64,000 bases of DNA from assembly GCA_030704615.1 (NCBI GenBank), contig CM060732.1, forward strand, positions 79,256,171 to 79,320,170, written 5' to 3'. Both the position numbers and the translations under genes were made by a program. The notes beneath the pieces were generated by a model that was not told the origin of the DNA, ran no database searches, and worked only from the letters and a program-made list of their open reading frames with translations. The first letter of the stretch is position 1, and each line of letters begins with the position of its first letter. The DNA is from Takakia lepidozioides. Its lineage: Eukaryota; Streptophyta; Takakiopsida; Takakiales; Takakiaceae. Below, piece after piece: positions 10,508-20,649 of the stretch.

Positions 10508-11589
10508 GAGGCCAGGTCCACCATCCCGAAATGGGATCCTGGGAAGTTGAGCAGTGTAGGTAATGCTGCTCGTGGTTGACCCACCCTGTTGACCACTGCC
10601 AAAGGCGAACGGTCATCGTGTCTCACACGTTGAGACTGCCTCCCTGTGTCCAAAATGCTATCCACTGTGAGGTGTGCTGGCCGCTGCACCCCATCAAATG
10701 CACGCTTGAGCAGTGCGGGTGACATCAAGTTAGTCCACCATAGCCGTGGACGATGAGCCCATGACCCCAATGCAGCTGCATCCAGCAACACTGCTGACCC
10801 AAGCCACGACCGGACTTGATGCACACTGGCCATCACCCTGGCCCGAGAATCACCCATCAGTGGCACATTCTCCAAGATGTATGCTGGAGATACAGCTTGA
10901 TGAAGCTGCAAATGGCGCAAAATTCGCACCATCTCCCAAAACAGACCCGTCCTCGAGTCTTGCAATCCATTGTCATGCCCAGCTGATGAATGCCCTTGGC
11001 AGGGCCAACCTGCCACTACCAGATCAATGGAGCCAACCCTCTCCAAATCCTGCGCCCCCAGCAATGAAATGTCTGCTGGCAAGGCTTGTTGGTATCCACG
11101 AACTGCAGACACTGGCAACAAATCAGGGTACTGCTGTACCAACTGAACAACATGGCGCAGTGAGACGCGTCGTGCAGTCTCATCCATCTCCACATATAGG
11201 TAACATCGAACTCGTACACCTGCCTGCAGTATTGCAGCCAATCCAATGCTGATCCCGCCAAACAAGTCGAGAAGGCATATGCCTTCATCCGGGCACTGCC
11301 ACACAAGAGGTGTGGTGTCCAATGGCGACAACTGAGGTGGTCCTGGTGCAATCACCGCACTCTCCTCTTCTCCTGACGGTACGAAGGCCTTTACCCAGAC
11401 TTGTTGTACCCGTCCATCAGTAGCCTGCTGCAAATCCTTGCTCGTACCCCATAATGGAGTGTGAGCAACCATGGCAGGCAACTCTGCCGTACCATGCATG
11501 TCATCCTGCTCTGCTGGAGGTGGCACATCCTCTGCATGGGCATTGCCTTTGAGCAACTCTCTAGGCCAACTAACTGCAGAGATGGCCAT
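10486..11589 (-). CDS. C5 cytosine DNA methyltransferase domain inside a gypsy retrotransposon
   Basis: An open frame of 367 codons. Residues ~103-290 hold the methyltransferase motifs in unpermuted order. Motif I is LLDLFGGISIGL (SAM binding, ~106-117), motif II is YVEMDE (~132-137), motif IV is AGWPCQGHS with the catalytic Cys ~197, motif VI is ILENVPLMG (~238-246), and motif VIII-like is WAHRPRLWWTNL (~277-288). The GLFWEM...LENV...HRPRLWW pattern resembles DNMT3-type enzymes more than DNMT1 or CMT. It is not the permuted plant DRM order. Residues 1-100 are element spacer, so the ATG is probably not a real start and the natural product would be part of a polyprotein. A conventional target-recognition domain is not obvious. 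All key residues are present, but activity is not shown. Confidence 0.88.
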   Translation of the reverse strand: MAISAVSWPRELLKGNAHAEDVPPPAEQDDMHGTAELPAMVAHTPLWGTSKDLQQATDGRVQQVWVKAFVPSGEEESAVIAPGPPQLSPLDTTPLVWQCPDEGICLLDLFGGISIGLAAILQAGVRVRCYLYVEMDETARRVSLRHVVQLVQQYPDLLPVSAVRGYQQALPADISLLGAQDLERVGSIDLVVAGWPCQGHSSAGHDNGLQDSRTGLFWEMVRILRHLQLHQAVSPAYILENVPLMGDSRARVMASVHQVRSWLGSAVLLDAAALGSWAHRPRLWWTNLMSPALLKRAFDGVQRPAHLTVDSILDTGRQSQRVRHDDRSPLAVVNRVGQPRAALPTLLNFPGSHFGMVDLASCTSCNN

Positions 11590-11865
11590 TGGACTACAAC
11601 CAGATCATCCTGTAGATGGCTCAGTGATGCGAGCCACGGCCATTGTGACAGACGCGGTCTCTAACGATGTCCTTGTTGGTGGGGCAGTGTCATATCCCAT
11701 GGGCTTCACCCTGGACTTTTGGAAGGAGTCAACATCCTACAGGCCTGGATGGCAGTCAGGGGATGATCGTCGTGCACAGCTCTCTGTGACATTCATTGGG
11801 GGTATTGCGGCTGCCCAGCGGGGCAAGATGCCAACACTAGCTGCCTTTACTAAATCATGAGGAAG
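11583..11865 (+). repeat. Inverted piece of the protease/methyltransferase spacer
   Basis: The plus strand encodes LQPDHPVDGSVMRA and YPMGFTLDFWKESTSYRPGW, matching 26370-26640 of the 24-39 kb copy. There it lies just upstream of the methyltransferase on the same strand. Here it points away from the minus-strand methyltransferase, so ~280 bp has been flipped in place. Confidence 0.75.
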
Positions 11866-12103
11866 ATGCTTGCCACAAACCAAGCTCTCTTTCTCACTTA
11901 GACTCCAAAAACCCCGCCACTCAACTCAATGGCAAACAACCAAGCCTTGCTGGTTTCCAGCCCTTGTGAGCACTTATTCATGCGCTCTCCTTGGCCATAG
12001 CACGTGTCTTAGAGCCTATTCCAGCCCCCTACACCTGCCGCTTCAAGAGCCATGCTCTATCTAGGCTTGTAGTTGAAACTCCAACTCAAAACACGCTCTA
12101 CAA
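11866..12103. other. No gene recognised
   Basis: Transition from the gypsy copy into the tandem-repeat region; no coding or RNA signal. Confidence 0.35.
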
Positions 12104-12169
12104 GTGCCGGACTGTCACATAAGAGCAGATCAGCCCATTACCTTCCCTTCTAGCTCTCCAAAGCTTAAA

Positions 12170-12545
12170 GATGGAGGCCTAACTAGGCTGAATGCATGCT
12201 CCACACATGCACTACTCCCACATAAGAGAAATCAGCTCTTTTGCTTCCTTACTTGCACCCACAAATCTGAAAATACAAGCTTCAGCGGGCTGAAAGCATG
12301 CTCCACACATGCCCTACAGGGAAACCAGCCCCTTCCTTCTTTTCTTGCACTCCCAAACCTAAAAGTACAAGCCTTCAATGGGCTGAAAGCATGCTCCACA
12401 CATGCATTGCCCTCACACAAGAGAAATCAGCCCTTCCCTCTTCCTTGCTTGCCCTCCAAGCTTGAAGATGGAAGCTTCAATGGGCTGCATGCATGCTCCA
12501 CACATGCAACCCCTTCACACAAGAGGTATCAGCCCCCTATCTTGG
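12170..12545 (+). repeat. ~100-bp tandem repeat with CATGCTCCACACATGC core
   Basis: Four units begin near 12188, 12289, 12382 and 12482. Each has ggctgaaagcatgctccacacatgc followed by a variable ca-rich part and cacaagagaaatcagcc. The open frame through the units repeats ACSTHA and is best seen as a by-product of the repeat. The sequence to 12930 is unremarkable. Confidence 0.75.
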
Positions 12546-12929
12546 CTCCTTGGCTCCTTGATGCTCTCTAAAACAAGACTAAGCAATCTATAGCCTTTGC
12601 CAAGCTCCTGAAACCCTAAGGCTTATATTTCTAGCCACAAGACACTCCTCTTGTGGTGCAAGAGCTCTTCTAAGCTCTGAAACCCTAGGTGCACATTCCA
12701 TGGCCTTGCCGCACCTCTTCACTTCTGTTTTAGCCCTGCTCTTGCCATGGCAAGAGCCCTCTCAATGCTGAAGCTCGAGATTGAAACCCAATCTCAACAT
12801 ACTCCACCAAGTACACTGATTTGCCCCAAAGCCAAATCAGCCCTCTCGCTTGATCTTTTACTCTTCCACACCATGGAAGCTCGTATTCCCAAGGCCAGTT
12901 CTCAGATTCGCCGCCAGAGCCACTATAAC

Positions 12930-13231
12930 CTGCTCTTGACTGATCCTCTTCCCAATCGTGCTTGCTTATGCATGTACACAATCTGAAACCATCAAGGTGC
13001 TCTGGAATTACCTGCAGCATGGTGCTTTCATCTCTGAAGCTGAAGATCGAATGCCAAGGTCTACCACCACGTAACCCACATCGCCTCCGTTCCTAACAAC
13101 CAAGAGCTCCATGATGCTCATTGCATAACAACCTGGTTTCTCTCATTCTCAAGCAAAAACCACAAGTGCTACAACTAACTCATATCTGGCACTCACAGAT
13201 ACGAGCTCATCTTTCTCGAGTGACAAACCCG
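12930..13231 (-). repeat. Gypsy-type leader, duplicated at 15285-15574
   Basis: The block from tgctcttgactgatcc to the M repeat edge occurs twice (here and 15285-15574). On the minus strand it follows the M repeat directly with tcactcgagaaagatgagc...tgtgagtgcc, like the sequence after the M repeat at 24319 (cactcgagatagatgacc...tgtgagtgc). That marks it as element leader. Confidence 0.5.
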
Positions 13232-13557
13232 TGATAAACAAGAAGAATACAAGCACAAGGTCATGCGAACTCACAAAGCTGAAGCATAAACTCATGTATA
13301 TATAAACTCATCATTCAAATACAAGTCAAGCCAAGTGCACCCCACGCCATGGGGAATCCACACTATGGCGCCATAGCTAGACGCGGTGAGGCTCAACTCG
13401 AGAAAGATGAGCCTCCCGCGCTTGCCGTGAAGATAACCACTCCGGGGCCTAAATCTGCCTTGACCCCTGGATTGGCACTTGGGCCAATTCCAAATGTCAA
13501 CATGTAAAAGCTAGCTATTTCTTAGCTAGTTTCACACTAGTGGTGAAATAACTTGAC
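13232..13557 (-). repeat. M terminal repeat, solitary (326 bp)
   Basis: On the minus strand it runs TGTCAAGTTATTTCACC...CTTGTTTATCA, with no A repeat before it and leader sequence directly after it. This is the 5'-end configuration of the family. Confidence 0.65.
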
Positions 13558-14746
13558 AGTTCTTTTCTCCAGCCCCAACCTTCATTAGGTTGGTGGCCCT
13601 TTTTCTCCCGGAGTTTTGCCACGGGGTAGTATCCCCTTAATAAGCTTTACGGCTTGTATCTTCACTTGTTATTTTATCCTGTCCATTTTAATCTATTTCC
13701 AGGGCCACCGTCCCCAGCCTGTTAAAAATAAAATATAAAAAATCAGATAATTAAATACATAAGAATCTGCCAAAACTTTGTTGCCAAGACCTGAGTAGTC
13801 ATATTTCTCTAAAACATTATGGTATAAATTATTTGGAACATTTGAAAAGAAGACCAAGTATATACAGTGACGAGTCCATAAACAACCATTAAACGACACC
13901 ATCCCTCCGAGCTGGGAGCTCCTTTAGTGCTCATCACTCCCCTATAGAGGGCGAAGAGTCCGAAGTGAATTAGAGGCACCGCCGCTCTCTTAAGAAGACT
14001 AGATCTAGAATGCAACTTTCCTTTTAGACTTACAAGAGGAAGTGCGGTAGCTACTTAGTCAAGTGTTGGTTTCTTTATTTCTACCAGTTGTCTTCTGGCT
14101 TCTGTTTTCTTCTTCTGTTGGCTTTGGTGTTGGACTGGTATCAAGTTTTTTACATATTAGTCTGGTCCTAGTACTTAGGGGAAGGCCATGCCCGAAAATC
14201 CAAGAACCCCCGACCCGAGAGGCCTTCCCCTACATAAAGCACGTGGAAGATTTCTTTCCGCCTTCCGGATCTTTTCGACCAGGGGTTGGCGCTCATTCTA
14301 TACTCAGTGCCCGCTTTTCTATGTGTTATTTCCGCTTTTGTTGCGTATCAGGCGTCAAAGCTTTTGTCGCGATTGAGTCTCCCAGGGCTTAAAGTGGAGA
14401 AGATGAGGATGATGTTGCTGATGTTGCGGCTGATTCAATTCCGTAGGATTCATTATCTGATTTGGAATTTGATGATTCTGCTATTGTGAGTTCTCCTTAG
14501 GTTTTTAATATTGAAGATAGGGTACTAGAGTTGGATTCTAATGCGCCGGCTTGTTCCTCCAATTGAGATTCCGGAGGAGTTACACATGTGGTTCTTGTGG
14601 CCCATATCACGCACATTTTTTTGTACGAGGTTGATGATGGCATTGCTGATAATTTGGTGAACCTGATGAGAATAAATCTCCTGTTGTTCTAGTTTCAAAA
14701 GTTGCACTTCCAAATACCTCCCTCTCCACAGGTTCTTTGAAATCTT
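13558..14746 (+). repeat. Duplicated segment Q, copy 1 (carries 5' part of Crypton-like region)
   Basis: Matches 15902-17100 almost throughout. It begins gttcttttctccagccccaacc, includes a 55-bp inverted-repeat element at 14177-14231, and ends inside the Crypton-like upstream region (ggttctttgaaatctt), where a gypsy B repeat begins. No intact gene; short frames here are not conserved in reading between copies. Confidence 0.65.
14177..14231 (+). repeat. Inverted repeat, 11-bp arms
   Basis: Arms AGGGGAAGGCC and GGCCTTCCCCT are separated by 33 bp, and an RNA copy could fold into a hairpin. The second copy is at 16519-16573 with both arms unchanged. Confidence 0.6.
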
Positions 14747-15901
14747 TGTCGTGCGCATACATATCGCTACACAACTACATCGCTGTCCAAAACCACACAA
14801 CACATGCACACCAAACACTAGTCTATCACTAGTGCACCACTAGTCCACCACTAGGCTGCCACTAGTCCATCACAATATATAAGGAAATGAAGATGATACA
14901 AGCACACAAGTTCTCTCAAACTCGCATACTTGCACATGAAAACATCACTCATATATTAAGTCGAGCCAAGTGCACCCACGCCATGGGGAATCCACACTAC
15001 GGCGCCATAGCTAGACGCGGTGAGGCTCAACTCGAGAAAGATGAGCCCACCGCAATCTGTCGTGACGATAACAATGCCAGGTGCCCAAACATGTATTGGC
15101 TTCTGGATTGACACTTGGGTCAATCCCAAATATCAATATATAAAAGCTAGCTATTTCCTAGCTAACTTCACACTAATGGTAAAATAACTTGACAGCTGTC
15201 GTGCGCATACATATCGCTACACAACTACATCGCTGTCCAAAACCACACAACACATGTGCACACCAAACACTAGTCTATCACTAGTCCTGCTCTTGACTGA
15301 TCCTCTTCCCAATCGTGCTTGCTTATGCATGTACACAATCTGAAATCAAGGTGCTCTGGAATTACCTGCAGTATGGTGCTTTCATTTCTGAAGCTGAAGA
15401 TCGAATGCCAAGGTCTACCTCCTCGTAACCCACATCGCCTCCGCTCCTAACAATCAAGAGCTCCACGGTGCTCATTGCATAACAACTTGGTTTCTCTAAT
15501 TCTCAAGCGAAATCCAGAAGTGCTACAACTAACTCGTTTCTGGCACTCACACATACGAGCTCATCTTTCTTGAGTGATAAACAAGAAGAATACAAGAACA
15601 AGCTCATGCGAGCTCACAAAGCTGAAGCATAAATTCATGCATATATAAACTCATCACTCAAATATAAGTCAAGCCAAGTGCACCCCACGCCATGGGGAAT
15701 CCACACTACGGCGCCATAGCTAAGCGCGGTGACGCTCAACTCGAAAAAGATGAGCCTCCCGCGCTTGCCGTGAAGATAACCACTCCCGGGCCTAAATCTG
15801 CCTTGACCCCTGGATTGGCACTTGGGCCAATCCCAAATGTCAACATATAAAAGCTAGCTATTTTCTAGCTAGTTTCACACTAGTGGTGAAATAACTTGAC
15901 A
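14747..15901 (-). mobile_element. Internally deleted gypsy-family element
   Basis: Read on the minus strand: M (15901-15575), leader (15574-15285), a truncated A repeat (15284-15197), GC, a second M (15194-14875) and B (14874-14747, ending GCACGACA). All coding sequence has been lost. It shows the family's terminal plan in compact form: M at the 5' end and A-M-B at the 3' end. It sits between two copies of segment Q. Confidence 0.6.
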
Positions 15902-16984
15902 GTTCTTTTCTCCAGCCCCAACCTTCCTTAGGTTGGTGGCCCTTTTTCTCCCGGAGTTTTGCTACGGGGTAGTATCCCCTTAATAAGCTTTACGGCTTGT
16001 ATCTCACCTGTTATTTTATCCCGTCCATTTTAATCTATTTCCAGGGCCACTGTCCCAGCCTGTTAAAAATAAAATATAAAAATCAGATAATTAAATACAT
16101 AAGAATCTGCCAAAACTTTGTTGCCAAGACCTGAGTAGTCATATTTCTCTAAAGCATTATGGTATAGATTATTTGGAACATTTTAAAGGAAGACCAAGTA
16201 TATGCAGTGATGAGTCCATAAACAACCATTAAACGACACCGTCCCTCCGAGCTGGGAGCTCCTTTAGTGCTCGTCACTCCCCTATAGAGGGCGAAGAGTC
16301 CGAGAAGTGAATTGAAGGCACCGCCGCTCTCTTAGGAAAACTAGATCTAGAACGCAACTTTCCTTTCAGACTTACAAGAGGAAGCGTGGTAGCTACTTAG
16401 TCAAGTGCTGGTTTCTTTCTTTCTACCAGCTGTCTTCTGGCTTCCGTTTTCTTCTTCTCTTGGCTTTGGTGTTGGACTTGTATCAAGTTTTTTACATATT
16501 AGTCTGGTCCTAGTACTTAGGGGAAGGCCATGCCCAAAAATCCAAGAACCCCCGACCCGAGAGGCCTTCCCCTGCATAAAGCACGTGGAAGATTTCTTTC
16601 CGCCTTCCGGATCTTTTCGACCAGGGATTGGCGCTTCTTTTCATTCTATACGCAGTGCCCGCTTTTCTATGTATTATTTCCGCTTTTGTTGCGTATCAGG
16701 CATCAAAGCTTTTGTCACGATTGTGATGTTGTGGCTGATTCCATTCCGTAAGGTTCATTATCTGATTTGGAATTTGATGATTCCGCTATTGTGAGTTCTC
16801 CTTAGGTTTTCAATATTGAAGATATGGTACTAGAGTTGGATTCTAATGCGCCGGCTTGTTCCTCCAATTGAGATTCCGGAGGAGTGATTTCTAGTGACTA
16901 TTACAGCAGGTAAGATGCCAGCGAACCTGACGGTAGGCTACATGTGGTTCTTGTGGCCCATATCACGCACACTTTTTGTACGAG
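15902..16984 (+). repeat. Duplicated segment Q, copy 2
   Basis: Second copy of 13558-14500, with small indels. The inverted repeat recurs at 16519-16573. It continues without a break into the Crypton-like frame. Confidence 0.65.
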
Positions 16985-17746
16985 GTTGATGATGGCGTCG
17001 CTGATAAATTTGGTGAACCTGAAGAGAATAAATCTCCTGCTGTTCTAGTTTCAGAAGTTGCACTTCCAAATACCTCCCTCTCCACAGGTTCTTTGAAATC
17101 TTCAACAGAGAGTAACGTTGATGACGAAAGTTTTGTTGAAACAGATGCTCTTTGACGTCGTTTCGCACCTCATTCTAAGGATGAAATGCTGATTGTAAAT
17201 GAAAGAGGATGCCGTAAAAGTAAACATGGCGAGAATTGGTCGCGGAATGACTTCGAATGGAGCGTGGAGCAGAAGATTGATACCTCATTGTCCATTGAGG
17301 AACTCTCTGAACAGGAGGACCTTAGATACATCGTTGATCTTTTGGCTTGCTTTATACTTGATGCCAAGAAGCGTGATGGCTCACTATATCCTCTTGGGAG
17401 TATTAATTCATTCTTACACGGTGTAGGCAGAATAATTTGTGCTCACTACAATAAGTGTGCCGTTGAATCCAGCAAGAAGAACCTATCAAGAGTATGGGCA
17501 GAGTGGCCAAAATGGGGTCCTGAAGACACTCTTCTTGTTGATGACACACCAAGAAAGACATCAAACAATCCTCCATTTAGTGGGATATATCCGGAGCCAT
17601 GGAAAATGCGATCATCAGGGCCAAAAGATGGCTATCTACTCGATGTGTTGTGGCCGTTCTTGGAGAGGGCAAGCAAGACTCATAGTATTCCACAGTTTCT
17701 GAAGTCTGAGCCTCTCTTTGGACAACAGCCCTACAATTCTCTGTAA
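16985..17746 (+). pseudogene. Crypton-like recombinase N-terminal region fused in frame to FCP1-like phosphatase C-terminus
   Basis: From 16985 the frame encodes an acidic Ser-rich segment (GEPEENKSPAVLVSEVALPN), then one TGA at about 17153, then an open frame to 17746. The part up to ~17472 contains LACFILDAKKRDGSLYPLGS and INSFLHGVGRIICAHYNKC. This resembles the N-terminal core-binding part of Crypton/DUF3504 tyrosine recombinases (F-x-x-E/D-x-R/K-K-x-D-G-x-x-Y). After SSK the frame switches to sequence typical of the FCP1/NLI-interacting HAD phosphatase C-terminus: DTLLVDDTPRKTSNNPPFSG, with the HAD Asp pair in LLVDD. The copy at 21300 continues with recombinase sequence at the same point, so the join is a fusion. 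The catalytic half of both proteins is missing. Confidence 0.55.
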
Positions 17747-17879
17747 TCGTCAGAAGGTACAACAATGTAATGTAAGTCTGGTCCACATTTGGAATTCTTG
17801 GGTTGCTTGTGAATTGCATGAGCAGTGGGATTCTCTTGAGTGAACTATGTAACTAGTGTATTTCAGGTCGTAATGCCAC

Positions 17880-18690
17880 TGAAGAAATTGTCATGGTTTG
17901 TGATATAGGGACCTATGATGAAGCGGCTCCATGTTGTCAACAAGTCAGCAGAGGAGCTGGAAAGTAGCCATCTCAAGCAGTTCTCGCAGCCGCCTGAAAG
18001 TCAGCTTGGTGTAAGTCCATGACCTTCTTTTCCAATTTTGTTTATGTGGCCACTGGAGTGTAGACTATCGTCCTTCACGTTTGCTGGATCCTTGTGGTCA
18101 TAGACTCCGCATCCAGTGGGAGACCATTGTGAGGGATTTACTTCAGTTTATTGCCAAGGGTAGGTACAGAAAGTACTCAAAAGACCTTGTGTTAAAGAGA
18201 ACGAAATTGAAATGTGTGTGTGTGTATGTATGTTGTTTGCTGCAACTTGTTGGCTGTAGACCTTCCTGCCTACCCTTCCTCCCTCCCCTCCCTCCATCAT
18301 CCCTATTAATAGTTGCAGCCCCCCTCCCGGTACTTAAGTACTATAATGCTTGGACCTCCGTAGTCTAGCGTGCATGGTATTTTCACTCATTGTTTTTGCT
18401 GGTGGGTGCTGGGATGACAGTTTAAGGTGGGAGACCAAGTTCGGCTCCTTAACGTGATGTCCAAACGGACAAAGGTTGGATCAGGGATTATATGTTCTCT
18501 GCAAGGCTGCAAGGTAAGTGAGGGCTACCCTGATGTGCTAGCTGAGTATGCGGCTATATACATCAAAGAGACATACATCACTAATGCTCCTTTACCATAT
18601 CTCAACGATGTTAAGAAACATACTGTGTTGGGGGATGTGGTAGGAAGCACCACACTTTGGAGTTTGAAGCTACTGAGACATGAGGTTTAG
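17880..18690 (+). pseudogene. Possible transposon-derived exons, family uncertain
   Basis: Two coding-like pieces lie downstream of the fused frame. One, near 17910-18010, encodes KRLHVVNKSAEELESSHL and ends at a GT splice-donor-like site. The other, at 18424-18690, encodes VGDQVRLLNVMSKRTKVGSG...APLPYLNDVKKHTVLG...GSTTLWSLKLL. The latter recalls the C-terminal segment of plant CACTA/En-Spm-associated proteins (a G-D-x-V-x-L start and a late V-G-x-x-x-x-W-x-L/K-x-L motif). The match is weak and I do not assign a function. Confidence 0.3.
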
Positions 18691-19200
18691 GAAGTTCTAC
18701 TGCTTTGTTTGTCAATAAAGCCCTTACTTCTAGCAATATCTGTTGAATCTAGTTTTTTCCAGGTAAGTGTTTAGCGACATTGTGATTGAACAATGAAGCA
18801 TATTTTGTGAATTTATATACAAAGACTGGTTCGAACACCCATGAATGTGTGTGTTTGTGATTGTGATGTTGATGTTTCTATGGATGACATGTTTGATTGT
18901 AGTTGTCTTTCAGACTGTATGATATTGGTGTTTCTGTCAGTCTATGCAACAGGGTTGGTGGTAGAATCTTTCTTTGTCACACTTTGCAACTGCCACCAGG
19001 GTTGGGGGTCCACTCTTTGGTCATTGGAAGATTAATGCAGGCTCTCCTTCCCTGCAGAGGGGTCGTGTCTTGATATAGAGGGCCAATTGTTTTGCCAATT
19101 GTTGTGCTAATGAGAGCTCTACATGGTTTGTTTAAATTTCATATTAATTTACTTTAATTTATTATTTAAATTAATCATTTGAAATTGAATAATATATAAC
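18691..19200. other. No gene recognised
   Basis: TG-rich intergenic sequence, then AT-rich sequence; no supported coding or RNA gene. Confidence 0.35.
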
Positions 19201-19720
19201 AAATTTTAAAATCTACATGACCTACACGTGTCATTCATACATACTCCAACAAGACCACGTGGCATCTGTAGTGTTGTAGTGATATAGTCACACCCATAGT
19301 AATGTAGTCATACATGTATTCAGGAAATGTGTCACATGTCATCCTCAGCGATGTACTGAGTAGTTATGTAGTCATCAGTGTAGTCACACAATGTAGTCAT
19401 GTAGTCATAAAGTTACGCCATCACTATACTCACGATTTGGACACGTGTCATAGCAAAGGGATTACGTGTGTCACGCAGACAACTATCCATGTAGGCGGAC
19501 TTCTGTAGTAATGTAGTTATCATGTTAGTCATGTCATGTAGTCGTGTAGTCGTGTAGTCCACTGTACCATATGGTCACACATGTCAAATCCCAAGGATCC
19601 CACGTGTCACGCACAAGCCTCTCCATGTAGGCGCAATGCTGTAGTGATATAGTCATAACTTACAGTCGTGTAATTATTTCTGTTATAACTACATCACCAA
19701 ACCCTGCATCACTATCCCAT
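19200..19720. promoter_or_regulatory. Stretch with repeated G-box-like CACGTG sites and GTAGTCAT repeats
   Basis: ACACGTGTC, CCACGTGG, ACACGTGTC, TTACGTGTG and CCACGTGTC-type motifs occur near 19225, 19256, 19440, 19464 and 19600. They are spread between degenerate copies of (a)tgtagtcat. CACGTGTC is the core recognised by plant bZIP/bHLH factors. No gene starts nearby, so the sites may be the promoter of a lost element or simply a low-complexity repeat. Confidence 0.3.
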
Positions 19721-19872
19721 GTCACATCCTCAGTGACCATGACTTCGCACTTATCACTCCGTAGTCATGGTAGAACTGACTTTGTGTTTGTCACTGTAGA
19801 GTGAGGTAGTCGTAAAAGCACTTATCACTGCAAATGCAGTGATATCCATAGTCATAAAAACGTTAATCTGTA

Positions 19873-20345
19873 CTAGTGCTTCCGTTGGAACTCTTGCAAG
19901 CTCCGCAACTTCTCTGTCCTCACCCCTTGATAGCTCCCTCTCAACTCTTCGAAGAACTCCATAACAGGGTTGAAGGCAGGCACGGGTACTGATGCTAGTG
20001 CCGCAGTGGCTTGGGTGGACGTCGTAGCTACGGTACCACTAGCCCCCTCTCCACGAGGTAACCGGGTAGAGAACCTGTTGCGGCTTATGGTTTGGAGTAC
20101 TAGGTTCCTAACATAGCCTGCACCTGCACCTGCATCCACCGCAAGCACTCCTATGGTTGGTTGGTCTCACCTCCAACCTCACCACAAGAGAAACAATGAT
20201 GGTCTGACTGGTCATCACCCCAGCCTCACCATCGACAGCACGCTCTAGGACTGGCCGGCAATCAAATCTGGACCAATCACTTATAAAAACAAGCGCCCAC
20301 ACAAAACTAACGTGGCGCACAGTCAAACATGTAGGTGTGGAGGGG
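19873..20345 (-). pseudogene. Gypsy Gag start and leader fragment
   Basis: The minus-strand frame ends in FNPVMEFFEELRGSYQGVRT and EKLRSLQEFQRKH, closely matching residues of Gag at 24630-24725 (FNPVVEFFQELRRNYQGV). It is preceded by leader sequence with a TATA-like tttttataagtg near 20285. Gag is cut off at 19873 and nothing else of the element follows. Confidence 0.75.
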
Positions 20346-20460
20346 ATCCAAACACAAGAAATCAGAACGACAACTCTCCCACATCAAAAACAACTCCACG
20401 GTGTCGCTCCTGTAAGGACGCCCCAGCCCAAACCCGGACTGACTCTTGCCTCCACCTACG
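20346..20460 (-). repeat. Terminal-repeat piece matching window positions 1-115
   Basis: The reverse complement of this segment matches the first ~110 bp of the window (ggaggcaagagtcaatccggg). It lies just outside the gypsy leader, as expected for an M-type repeat of this subfamily. Confidence 0.6.
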
Positions 20461-20649
20461 GAAAGGTCTTGGCCTAATGAGAGGGTGAAAAACTACGAAG
20501 AAAAAAAGCTAAAGCAATGCCTAACCCCAGCATGCCCTCATCCCAACACTCTTCCTCTCCTCTCTTCCCTCACTTGCATGACCATGGGAATATCATGAAG
20601 ATACTCCTCAAACCGCCCTCCACGAGCTTCAAAATTTGGCCTTCAAGAC

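Larger units (their letters stand above)
6594..11865 (-). mobile_element. Ty3/gypsy element carrying a DNA methyltransferase (copy 2, gag missing)
   Basis: On the minus strand the order is methyltransferase (11589-10486), RT (9922-8890), RNase H (8890-8500), integrase (8263-7100), PHD region (about 7100-7030), polypurine tract and A repeat. The same order in the 24-39 kb copy shows that this is the element's own gene content and not a chance fusion. The 5' part (LTR, gag, protease) is missing. At 11583-11865 a piece of the protease/methyltransferase spacer lies in inverted orientation. RT to integrase contain frameshifts. Confidence 0.85.

Noticed and set aside
10486-11589. Bacterial restriction-modification methyltransferase
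   Set aside because: Embedded between protease-side spacer and RT in two copies, with no restriction gene nearby, and its GLFWEM/ENV/HRPRLWW pattern is closer to eukaryotic DNMT3-like enzymes.
11471-11860. A 129-codon plus-strand frame overlapping the minus-strand methyltransferase start as a separate gene
   Set aside because: The first part is antisense of the methyltransferase spacer; the second part is the inverted element segment already annotated. No independent gene.
12104-12571. 155-codon frame with repeated ACSTHA
   Set aside because: Produced by the ~100-bp tandem repeat; repeat units, not codons, explain the conservation.
14063-14392. Hydrophobic 109-codon frame, also at 16405-16794
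   Set aside because: The two copies keep the frame only in part and diverge at the end; no known family. Treated as part of repeat segment Q.
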